This document shows, one piece after another, positions 6,752 through 12,396 of a stretch of 12,396 nucleotides of DNA; position 1 is the stretch's first letter; each line of letters opens with the position of its first letter. Origin of the DNA: Coprosoma sp963660615 (GTDB lineage Bacteria > Bacillota_I > Bacilli_A > RF39 > UBA660); NCBI GenBank assembly GCA_963660615.1, contig CAVKYE010000024.1, positions 1 to 12,396 of the forward strand, written 5' to 3'. The translations under genes were made by a program, and so were the position numbers. The notes under the pieces were generated by a model, which was not told where the DNA came from, ran no database searches, and was given only the letters and a program-made list of their open reading frames with translations.

Positions 6752-6958
6752 ATGACAACAGAAGAAAAAATAAATTTTGATAAAAATTGTAAAGAACTTG
6801 CTAGCAATATTGTAGATAATACAGATAACTATAATCAAATTCAAAAAGATATATTAAAATTTATTTTAGAAATATATCATAAAAATAGAAAATCTTCTAT
6901 TATAAAATGTGATAAACAAGCTGAAATGATAGAAAAACTTATGAAAGAAAATAATTAA
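6752..6958 (+). CDS. Small 68-residue protein of unknown function
   Basis: Starts MTTEEKINFDKNCKELASNI and is helical and charged throughout, with the tail QAEMIEKLMKENN likely to form a coiled coil or amphipathic helix. Two Cys (C12 and one near residue 54) are far apart and form no metal motif. No signal peptide or membrane segment is present. The ATG follows a strong AAAGGAG and a TATAAT box, so it is probably expressed on its own. It lies between the terminator of the recombinase remnant and the att-like palindrome, so it may be the last gene of the element. I do not recognise it. Confidence 0.6.
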   Translation: MTTEEKINFDKNCKELASNIVDNTDNYNQIQKDILKFILEIYHKNRKSSIIKCDKQAEMIEKLMKENN

Positions 6959-7005
6959 TCATGCTAAGTGAACGCACCTATATTAATTTTACAAAAAAAT
7001 GACCT

Positions 7006-7039
7006 CTGCAAATCCTTATAAATCAAGGATTATTTGCAG
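7006..7039 (+). terminator. Bulged hairpin downstream of the 68-residue gene
   Basis: CTGCAAAT (7006-7013) pairs with ATTTGCAG (7032-7039), and CCTT/AAGG continues the stem after a two- to three-base bulge. The run behind it is only TTATAAT, so as a terminator it is weak. On the opposite strand it is preceded by the A-rich stretch that would give TTTTTTTGT, so it may act better on minus-strand transcripts. Confidence 0.45.
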
Positions 7040-7054
7040 TTATAATGGATAATG

Positions 7055-7074
7055 AACTTCCCAGTTGGCAAGTT
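7055..7074. other. Imperfect palindrome resembling a serine-integrase attachment site
   Basis: AACTTCCCA (7055-7063) and TGGCAAGTT (7066-7074) are inverted copies matching at eight of nine positions, centred on a non-palindromic GT at 7064-7065. Large serine recombinases act on imperfect inverted repeats around a two-base core, and a stump of such an enzyme ends about 420 bases upstream. The core repeat is shorter than a full 40-50 base att site, and a matching copy at the other end of the element would be outside the window. It could also be an operator or chance. Confidence 0.35.
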
Positions 7075-7185
7075 AACTCAACATTACATAATTTGACTAG
7101 GTATTAAGATAACTACATTTAAAAAATTAATTTATGCAGTATAATTTATCTGGTAAGATATATAAGTAAATCTACATTACAACAC

Positions 7186-7223
7186 AAAAAACTGATAGAG
7201 AATCACAAACTCTACCAGTTTTT
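7186..7223 (-). terminator. Terminator of the magnesium ATPase gene
   Basis: On the minus strand AACTGGTAGAG and CTCTATCAGTT form an 11-base stem with one mismatch, followed by TTTTTG. It begins directly after the mgtA stop codon (7224-7226). A T-run also follows on the plus strand, so it could work in both directions. Confidence 0.85.
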
Positions 7224-9842
7224 TTACAACCATTCCTTATACTTTCCAATATACCATCTTTTAATCACACTAACAATCAAAGCATAAACCAAAACCAAAG
7301 CCAAAATATAGCAGTAGCAGTCAATAGGTAAAATCTCAAAATGGAAAGAAGAAACATTTACAAGTAAAATAGGAGTCACAACCGTAAGGGCCATAGAAAG
7401 CAAAGTCAAACAAATCAAAGGTTTACTAGCCACAGATTGAACAAAAGGCACCTTAGAAGTTCTCACATTATGAATAATCATAAGCTCACTAATCAAACAC
7501 ATAACAAACCAAGCTGTCTGGAAATAACTCTGCATATCCAAAGAATTATATCCCAAAACAAACCAGAAAATCACAAACGCCGCTACATCAATAACCGAAC
7601 TAGTAATTCCCATAACATTCATAAAAGTAGACAAATTCTTAGTATCCCACTTCCTAGGTTTTTGTAAAAACTCCTCATCAACATTATCATAAGGAATACC
7701 AATCTGAGAAAAATCATAAATAAAATCTTGAATCAACATCTGAATAGGAAGCAAAGGAAGAAAAGGCAAAAACAAACTTGCAATCATAATACTAAACACA
7801 TCACCAAAATCCGCACTAAGCGCCATCTTCATATACTTCATAATATTACCATACACACGCCTGCCTTCAAGCACCCCATCATAAACAACCCGAAGACTCT
7901 TCTTAAGTAAAATAATATCACTAGATTCCTTCGCAATATCAGTCGCCGTATTCACAGAAATACCAACATCAGAAACATGCAAAGAAGGTGAATCATTAAC
8001 ACCATCCCCCATATAACCAACAACATGTCCACATTTCTTATAAAGTTCAACAATTCTTTGCTTTTGAAGTGGATTTAATCTAGCAAAAACATCAGTATCA
8101 TCTAAATGAGAAACCAACTTTTCATCACTCATCTTATCAATATCATCACCAGTCAAAATATTAGAATCATTAAGACCAATAACCTTACAAACACTAGAAG
8201 CCGCATAATAATTGTCACCAGTAAGCACCTTAGTCCTAACTCCAATATCACGCAAATCACCAATAGTCTTCTTCGCATCCTTCTTAGGTGGATCAAAAAA
8301 ACCCATCAGCCCAACAAAAGTCATATCACATTCAAAATCACTCTCCAATTTCAAAGAAGAATCACATTTTTTAACCGCAAGTGCAATCACCTGCATACCA
8401 GTCTTCGCAAGATTAATAGAAGACAAATTAATCCTATCTTTAATATCAGAAGAAAGCTCAACCTTTGAATCCCCAACATAAACAGAATTACAAATCTTAA
8501 AAATCTCCTCCAAAGCCCCCTTAGTAATAACCATAACCTCATCATCACATTTAGTAACAACACTAAGCATTCGCCTATTATAATCAAAAGGGACCTCATC
8601 AATCTTCACATACTTATCCTTAATCCCATCAATACCATTTGAAGACGCATAACTCAAAATAGCCCTATCAACCAAATTCTTCATACCAGTAGCGAAATAA
8701 CTATTTAAATAGCCAAACCTAAGCACCCTCAAGTCATCCTCACCACTCGCATTTACATACCTCTGAAGCACAATATTATCCTCAGTCAAAGTCCCTGTTT
8801 TATCAGTACAAAGAATATCAATAGCCCCCAAATTCTGAATAGAATCAAGTTTCTTAACCAAAGTATTCTTTTTAGCAAGCGCTTTAGCCCCCTTAGTTAA
8901 ATTAACATTCACAATCATTGGAAGCATACTAGGAGTAATACCAACCGCCACCGACAAAGCAAACAAAATTGCATCATTCCAGTTACCCTTAACAAGACCA
9001 TTAATAACCAAAACAAAAAGACAAACAATCACCATATACCTAATAAGCATCTTAGTAATCTTATTCATACCAATCTCAAAATTAGTAGGCTCTCTCTTAA
9101 CATCAAGCCCCTTACCCATATTACCAAGATAAGTATCAAAACCAGTCTTAATAACCAAGGCCGTCGCACTACCACTAATCACACTGCAGCCCATAAAACA
9201 AATGTTAGAAATATTAAAAACATCATCACTTTTCTTATAAACACTCGTCTTTTCCACAGGAATACTTTCACCAGTAAACACCGCCTGATTTAAAAATAAA
9301 TCCTTACTCTCCAAAATAACCAAATCAGCTGGAACAATAGAACCCGCATTAAGCTTAACAATATCCCCCGCAACAACATTCTCACTTCTAATAGACTTCT
9401 CACACCCATCCCTTAAAACAACAGCCGAAGAAAAAATCTGACCTTTCAACTTCAAATTGAAATTATAAGCCGAATAATCCTGAAAAAACCTAATAAAAGC
9501 ACTGATAAGCGCAATAACAATAATAATTATAGACCCTAAAGTATCACCCAAAAACATATTAATGATAGCAAGAACAAGCAAAATGATAATAAACTGATCC
9601 CGAAAAGCCATCGCCAAAAAATAAAACCAAGATTTCTTATCATCCTTTATAACAACATTAAGCCCATTTCTAGCAAGCCTAGAAGAAGCCCACTTCTCAC
9701 TAAGCCCCTTCTTATTAGATAAATATTTACCCAAAAGTTCATCCGAAGAAAGCCCAGAAATCTTATTATAATCCGCACATAACTCCTTATCATTTACCTG
9801 CATATTCTTACTGCGTTTTTTAATATCAAAAATCTGAATCAT
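7224..9842 (-). CDS. mgtA: Magnesium-translocating P-type ATPase (type IIIB, MgtA-like)
   Basis: An integral membrane pump of 872 residues that uses ATP to bring in Mg2+. It carries TGES (190-193, actuator domain), DKTGTLT with the phosphorylated Asp347, and GDGVND (612-617). The TM4 segment VGITPSMLPMIVNVNLTKGA and the stretch ATDIAKESSDIILLKKSL, followed by FLPFLPLLPIQMLIQDFIYD, are specific to the Mg2+ subgroup rather than Ca2+ pumps. About ten membrane helices are expected, and the length is normal. The frame can be extended to TTG at 9863, but that codon overlaps the -10 box; AAGGAAGG (9851-9858) sits eight bases before ATG 9842, which is the start I choose. TM4 has Ser305 where MgtA of enterobacteria has Glu (TPEMLP). 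The leader is about 14 bases, leaving no room for an Mg2+ riboswitch. Confidence 0.95.
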   Translation of the reverse strand: MIQIFDIKKRSKNMQVNDKELCADYNKISGLSSDELLGKYLSNKKGLSEKWASSRLARNGLNVVIKDDKKSWFYFLAMAFRDQFIIILLVLAIINMFLGDTLGSIIIIVIALISAFIRFFQDYSAYNFNLKLKGQIFSSAVVLRDGCEKSIRSENVVAGDIVKLNAGSIVPADLVILESKDLFLNQAVFTGESIPVEKTSVYKKSDDVFNISNICFMGCSVISGSATALVIKTGFDTYLGNMGKGLDVKREPTNFEIGMNKITKMLIRYMVIVCLFVLVINGLVKGNWNDAILFALSVAVGITPSMLPMIVNVNLTKGAKALAKKNTLVKKLDSIQNLGAIDILCTDKTGTLTEDNIVLQRYVNASGEDDLRVLRFGYLNSYFATGMKNLVDRAILSYASSNGIDGIKDKYVKIDEVPFDYNRRMLSVVTKCDDEVMVITKGALEEIFKICNSVYVGDSKVELSSDIKDRINLSSINLAKTGMQVIALAVKKCDSSLKLESDFECDMTFVGLMGFFDPPKKDAKKTIGDLRDIGVRTKVLTGDNYYAASSVCKVIGLNDSNILTGDDIDKMSDEKLVSHLDDTDVFARLNPLQKQRIVELYKKCGHVVGYMGDGVNDSPSLHVSDVGISVNTATDIAKESSDIILLKKSLRVVYDGVLEGRRVYGNIMKYMKMALSADFGDVFSIMIASLFLPFLPLLPIQMLIQDFIYDFSQIGIPYDNVDEEFLQKPRKWDTKNLSTFMNVMGITSSVIDVAAFVIFWFVLGYNSLDMQSYFQTAWFVMCLISELMIIHNVRTSKVPFVQSVASKPLICLTLLSMALTVVTPILLVNVSSFHFEILPIDCYCYILALVLVYALIVSVIKRWYIGKYKEWL

Positions 9843-9862
9843 ATTATCTACCTTCCTTTCCA

Positions 9863-9871
9863 ATTATAACA
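9863..9871 (-). promoter_or_regulatory. Extended -10 promoter of mgtA
   Basis: On the minus strand TGTTATAAT is a perfect extended -10 (TG at 9871-9870, TATAAT at 9868-9863). The -35 region is poor. The transcript should start near 9856, at the ribosome site itself. The position rules out the upstream TTG as start codon. Confidence 0.6.
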
Positions 9872-9911
9872 CCACCAAATAAAAATGATTAAAAAAACAA
9901 AAAACTTTACA

Positions 9912-9940
9912 TTGAATTTTACTACATAAAATGATATCAT
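9912..9940 (+). promoter_or_regulatory. Promoter of the endonuclease gene
   Basis: TTGAAT (9912-9917), 17 bases, then TATCAT (9935-9940) preceded by TGA, which gives an extended -10. AAAGG (9951-9955) is the ribosome site for ATG 9966. It is divergent from the mgtA promoter, about 40 bases away, so the two could influence each other. Confidence 0.55.
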
Positions 9941-9965
9941 TAAATAGACAAAAGGTAGTGATAAA

Positions 9966-10712
9966 ATGACAAAAAAACAAATGGCATCATTTGGCGGAAT
10001 AATAACCACCCTAATAATAATCTTAATATTTCTATGCATAGATTACTTTGAAGTAGACATAAATAAAATACTAAATAGCCTAAATGTCCAAACAGAAAAC
10101 ACATCCAAAGAAACAGTGCCAAACTATAATGTAAATGACATCCCAGAATATAGTGGAAACGCCTACATCACCTTAAATGGAAACACCCCAGAATTCACAG
10201 AAGAAGACTATCAAAAAGGTGAATTTGAAACCTATGGAAATCTAGATAGTCTAGGCAGATGTACAAAAGCCTATGCAAATGTAAGCCAAAAAACCATGCC
10301 AACCGAAAAAAGAGGCAGCATTGGAATGATAAAACCCACAGGATGGCACACAATAAAATATGACAACGTCGATGGAAAATATCTCTACAACAGATGTCAT
10401 CTAATAGGTTACCAACTAACCGGCGAAAACGCCAACGAAAAAAACCTCATCACCTGCACCAGATTCATGAACGCCGAAACCATGCTTAAATTCGAAAACG
10501 AAGTAGCTGAGTACATAAAAGAAACAAACAACCACGTTCTATACCGAGTAACACCATATTTCAAAGACGATAATCTTTTAGCAACCGGAGTCCAAATGGA
10601 AGCCTACTCCATCGAAGATAATGGAAAAGGCATATCATTTAATGTCTTCGTCTACAACGTCCAAGACGGAATATCAATCGACTACACAAATGGAAACAGT
10701 AAAAGAATATAA
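9966..10712 (+). CDS. Membrane-anchored DNA/RNA non-specific endonuclease
   Basis: A 248-residue enzyme of the beta-beta-alpha-metal (EndA/NucA-like) group that cuts DNA and RNA outside the membrane. Residues about 8-26 (FGGIITTLIIILIFLCI) are one membrane anchor, with the catalytic part outside. LDSLGRCTKAYAN, RGSIGMIKPTGWHTIKYD, YNRCHLIGYQL and NLITCTRFMN are the family's conserved blocks; His145 in NRCH is the general base and Asn160 or Asn169 the likely metal ligand. The form NRCH replaces the textbook DRGH, as is common in Firmicutes members. A Cys (164) stands where relatives usually have Gly in NLITGTR. It may serve nutrient recovery, DNA uptake or competition. It is the only plus-strand gene of the right half and carries a C-rich coding strand, as expected for a lagging-strand gene. 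Confidence 0.93.
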   Translation: MTKKQMASFGGIITTLIIILIFLCIDYFEVDINKILNSLNVQTENTSKETVPNYNVNDIPEYSGNAYITLNGNTPEFTEEDYQKGEFETYGNLDSLGRCTKAYANVSQKTMPTEKRGSIGMIKPTGWHTIKYDNVDGKYLYNRCHLIGYQLTGENANEKNLITCTRFMNAETMLKFENEVAEYIKETNNHVLYRVTPYFKDDNLLATGVQMEAYSIEDNGKGISFNVFVYNVQDGISIDYTNGNSKRI

Positions 10713-10767
10713 AAAGGACATAGCATGATGTCTCCTATTTGGGATTCACATCAAACAACGTCCTTTT
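10712..10767. terminator. Bidirectional terminator between convergent genes
   Basis: AAAAGGAC (10712-10719) pairs with GTCCTTTT (10760-10767), with an inner GATGT (10727-10731) and ACATC (10748-10752) stem. T-runs occur on both strands. The outer arms contain the ends of both stop codons (10710-10712 and 10766-10768), so one element ends both convergent genes. Confidence 0.8.
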
Positions 10768-11275
10768 AATTTTGCGGTAAAACCTCATTACGATAAGCCT
10801 TTTCATAATTTGCAATAATATTTTGATTGTCGTCACTATAAAAATCATCATCAGGTAATTTGATAATTCTATTCGGATCAGAAACCTCTAAATCACCATC
10901 ATCAGTCAAACTAGGCATCAAAATATAATAAGCATTAGTATTAAGAAAATCACCATTATCCAAAAAGACATAAGACTTTCCATCCTGACTAAGCCCACCA
11001 TACTGCATCAAACTATGTTTCCCACTAATATTACCTTTAATACCATAAATGACAGATATAGAATAAATAGTATAAGGCGTACCACCAACATATCTAGTAT
11101 CGGTAATATCATTAACCTTAGCCACAAAAACATAATCACTCACACCAACAGCCTTCTCAAGTGAAGAAGTATCATAAAGATACATAGGACTAACATAAGT
11201 AACCGGCTTTTTATAAAAAACCATCGAAAAAACAACCAAAATACAAACAAAAAATAAAACTATAATCTTTTTCAC
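10766..11275 (-). CDS. Exported protein of unknown function, coupled to the matrixin gene
   Basis: A 169-residue protein starting with GTG at 11275, MKKIIVLFFVCILVVFSMVF, a signal peptide or membrane anchor. The rest is an extracellular domain with SDYVFVAKVNDI, TIYSISVIYGIKGN and a YYILMPSLTDDGDLEV segment. It resembles small beta-rich exported proteins of Bacillus-type bacteria that I know only as uncharacterised. A Cys at residue 11 is inside the hydrophobic stretch and does not form a clean lipobox. The GTG start overlaps the TGA of the matrixin gene by four bases (GTGA), and GGAGGT stands eight bases before it, so translation is coupled. By analogy it could be an inhibitor, chaperone or partner of the protease; this is inference. 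Confidence 0.85.
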   Translation of the reverse strand: MKKIIVLFFVCILVVFSMVFYKKPVTYVSPMYLYDTSSLEKAVGVSDYVFVAKVNDITDTRYVGGTPYTIYSISVIYGIKGNISGKHSLMQYGGLSQDGKSYVFLDNGDFLNTNAYYILMPSLTDDGDLEVSDPNRIIKLPDDDFYSDDNQNIIANYEKAYRNEVLPQN

Positions 11276-11787
11276 CTTATTCCACCTCCAATATTTCCAT
11301 AATGATTATAAGCAAACCGCAAATTAGCTTTATCACCCTTAGTAAGACGAATATTCATCTCCACAAAAGGATACATAACCGAATCCATTTCATCTTCCCT
11401 ATGAGCAAGCCCAAGAGCATGTCCAATCTCATGAATACAAACATTAAGCCGCTCAGGATAAGAAAGCATATTCATATAACTAGTACTAAAAGTAATCGTC
11501 CCATCAGGCCTAGTCTCACCAACAATATTATCAGCAATCATTTTCCTGTCAAGAAAAGTCACATCATTAATTGTCCTATAAGTATCCTTTCTAATAATAG
11601 GAATCTCCTTATTCCACACATTAGCTGCCCGCTTAATAAAATACGTATATCTTGACTTAATTCTATAATCTAAATGTTTTCCACCATCAACCAAATTATA
11701 ATCCATAGACTCAATAGAATAATCAGAAGCCCTAGTAATCGGAATAAACAAAAAAATTCCCAAAATAAAAAAAACAACTCTTTTCAA
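11272..11787 (-). CDS. Secreted matrixin-type zinc metalloprotease
   Basis: A 171-residue protease with HEIGHALGLAH (119-129), the HExxHxxGxxH zinc motif with His119, His123, His129 and catalytic Glu120, followed by DSVMYP, the Met-turn (Met138). This is the metzincin/matrixin (M10A) signature. The N-terminus MKRVVFFILGIFLFIPITRAS is a signal peptide with likely cleavage after TRA. At about 150 residues mature it is a minimal catalytic domain with no hemopexin or anchoring part; no cysteine-switch propeptide is seen. I chose TTG 11787: the AAGGAGG site (11796-11802) is eight bases upstream of it, while ATG 11793 is too close and GTG 11796 lies inside the site. It is first in a two-gene operon with the exported partner. 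Confidence 0.92.
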   Translation of the reverse strand: MKRVVFFILGIFLFIPITRASDYSIESMDYNLVDGGKHLDYRIKSRYTYFIKRAANVWNKEIPIIRKDTYRTINDVTFLDRKMIADNIVGETRPDGTITFSTSYMNMLSYPERLNVCIHEIGHALGLAHREDEMDSVMYPFVEMNIRLTKGDKANLRFAYNHYGNIGGGIR

Positions 11788-11795
11788 AGCCATCA

Positions 11796-11833
11796 CCTCC
11801 TTCCTATATATATGATACGATTTTTCTTAACAA
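11796..11833 (-). promoter_or_regulatory. Ribosome site and possible promoter of the matrixin operon
   Basis: AAGGAGG (11796-11802) is the ribosome site that decides the TTG start. TTGTTA (11828-11833), 17 bases, TATATA (11805-11810) would be a well-spaced promoter, but its start point would fall within the ribosome site; TATCAT (11812-11817) is an alternative -10 without a good -35. Confidence 0.4.
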
Positions 11834-12130
11834 TTTCCTTTTTCCACAGACAAAAAAACAATAAAAAATTCAAACCGCAAAAAAACCACCACATTCAAAT
11901 AAAAAAGGCATAATCTTTCATTAATGTTACCATAAAACATTACAAAACAACATAATGAACACAAAAAAAGAAAAATGATTCAATTCCAAAAAAATACATT
12001 TATCAAAGAAAAAACAGTCTACTTTACACAACTTTACAAATGATATTTATCCACAAGAAAACAATAACCAACAAACAAAGAAAATTAATAATACAAAAAA
12101 GATATATATTAGAAAAACCCTTGGAAAAAC

Positions 12131-12152
12131 GACAAACTATAGACAAACTATA
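12131..12152. repeat. 11-bp tandem repeat
   Basis: GACAAACTATA occurs twice head to tail (12131-12141 and 12142-12152), at the edge of the most AT-rich part of the gene-free region, followed by TATAAGAAAA. It may be a protein-binding iteron or a chance duplication. Confidence 0.6.
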
Positions 12153-12330
12153 TATAAGAAAAAAACTAGTACAGACTTAATAATTCAGACAAGCATTAAT
12201 AGTGTTTTAATTATTATTAACTATATAGAAAAAACAAAATGAAATAATAATATTAAATAAAGGGTAAAAAGTAAAAACGGGAACAATTTAAAATGTGAAA
12301 TCTTATTTTTTAATCATTTATCACATAAAA

Positions 12331-12389
12331 AAATAAAAAAATGTCAAAAAAAAGAAAAAAATGAAAAAAAGGTGAAAAAGTTATTGACA
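12331..12389 (+). promoter_or_regulatory. A-tract element with TTGACA -35 box, promoter leaving the window
   Basis: A perfect -35 TTGACA lies at 12384-12389. Upstream are repeated runs of six to eight A separated by short GC-containing breaks, as in UP elements that bind the RNA polymerase alpha subunit. The -10 would fall beyond the edge. The combination GTTATTGACA with A-tracts is typical of very strong promoters such as those of rRNA operons, though a dnaA promoter is also possible. Confidence 0.5.
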
Positions 12390-12396
12390 TAAAAGA

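Larger units (their letters stand above)
11834..12396. other. Gene-free AT-rich region with DnaA-box-like sites, possible oriC flank
   Basis: No gene can be supported on either strand. TTATCCACA at 12047-12055 is a perfect DnaA-box consensus; TTTTCCACA at 11840-11848 fits TTWTNCACA; CTTTACACA at 12022-12030 is a poorer match. Between 12080 and 12290 the sequence is extremely AT-rich. The matrixin operon leaves leftwards and a promoter-like box leaves rightwards, and strand skew to the left is what a rightward origin predicts. Box number and clustering are too low for a firm call, and no dnaA or rpmH is in view. Confidence 0.3.

Noticed and set aside
7437..8481. Several plus-strand open frames within the mgtA region
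   Set aside because: They lie opposite a clearly real P-type ATPase gene, have Asn/His/Ile/Thr-rich low-information sequence and no ribosome sites.
9842..9863. Upstream TTG start for mgtA
   Set aside because: The TTG overlaps the TATAAT box, so it would not be transcribed in full; the AAGGAAGG site is positioned for the ATG at 9842.
9843..9965. Magnesium riboswitch (M-box) before mgtA
   Set aside because: The predicted leader is about 14 bases and the whole gap to the divergent gene is 123 bases with no M-box-like structure.
11788..11796. GTG 11796 or ATG 11793 as start of the matrixin gene
   Set aside because: Both are inside or right next to the AAGGAGG site; TTG 11787 has ideal spacing.
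1..12396. tRNA genes, rRNA genes, CRISPR arrays or intact insertion sequences
   Set aside because: No cloverleaf with a GTTCRA-type arm, no regularly spaced repeats and no transposase frame was seen; rRNA could only lie beyond the right edge.
1..12396. Mollicutes-type code with TGA as Trp
   Set aside because: Trp is encoded by TGG in the genes read, and TGA works as the stop of the matrixin gene where it couples to the next start.

Overview
The window is very AT-rich DNA using the standard bacterial code (TGA is a stop), with strong Shine-Dalgarno sites, TTG and GTG starts and compact hairpin terminators. This suggests a low-GC Firmicute, probably a gut-associated member of Bacilli or Clostridia; I cannot name the species. 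Two halves differ in gene content, gene direction and strand composition, meeting near 6.6-7.1 kb.

Left half (1 to about 6.65 kb, all genes on +) looks like the end of a mobile or remnant mobile element loaded with toxin and defence-type cargo. In order: the C-terminal end of a large phage/ICE polyvalent protein; a small cluster ending in a HipA-like kinase, preceded by an unrecognised 119-residue protein and perhaps a 33-codon ORF; a Fic-domain protein with an altered active-site motif; a terminator; then a tightly overlapping three-gene operon encoding a MazG-like nucleotide pyrophosphohydrolase, a HEPN-like helical protein, and a fusion of a PD-(D/E)XK nuclease domain with a DUF2075 (Schlafen-like) superfamily 1 helicase. 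This last operon is the best candidate for a little-described system, most likely anti-phage. Immediately behind it lies a startless C-terminal stump of a large serine recombinase, closed by a perfect 11-bp-stem terminator. About 420 bases further on is an imperfect palindrome around a GT dinucleotide that resembles a serine-integrase attachment site.

Right half (about 7.2 to 11.8 kb) looks like host chromosome: a P-type magnesium ATPase (mgtA-like, minus strand), a divergent membrane-anchored DNA/RNA non-specific endonuclease (plus strand), and a translationally coupled minus-strand pair encoding a secreted matrixin-type zinc protease and an exported protein of unknown function. The plus strand is C-richer than G in both plus- and minus-strand genes here, which suggests that the minus strand is the leading strand and that the replication origin lies to the right.

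The last 600 bases carry no gene. They contain a perfect DnaA box, weaker ones, an 11-bp tandem repeat, and at the edge A-tracts before a TTGACA box pointing out of the window. This could be an origin region or the promoter of a strongly expressed operon such as rRNA. The genes of the left half work as independent cassettes (kinase, Fic, and the MazG-HEPN-helicase operon) sharing one element; those of the right half handle magnesium uptake and extracellular nucleic acid or protein breakdown.
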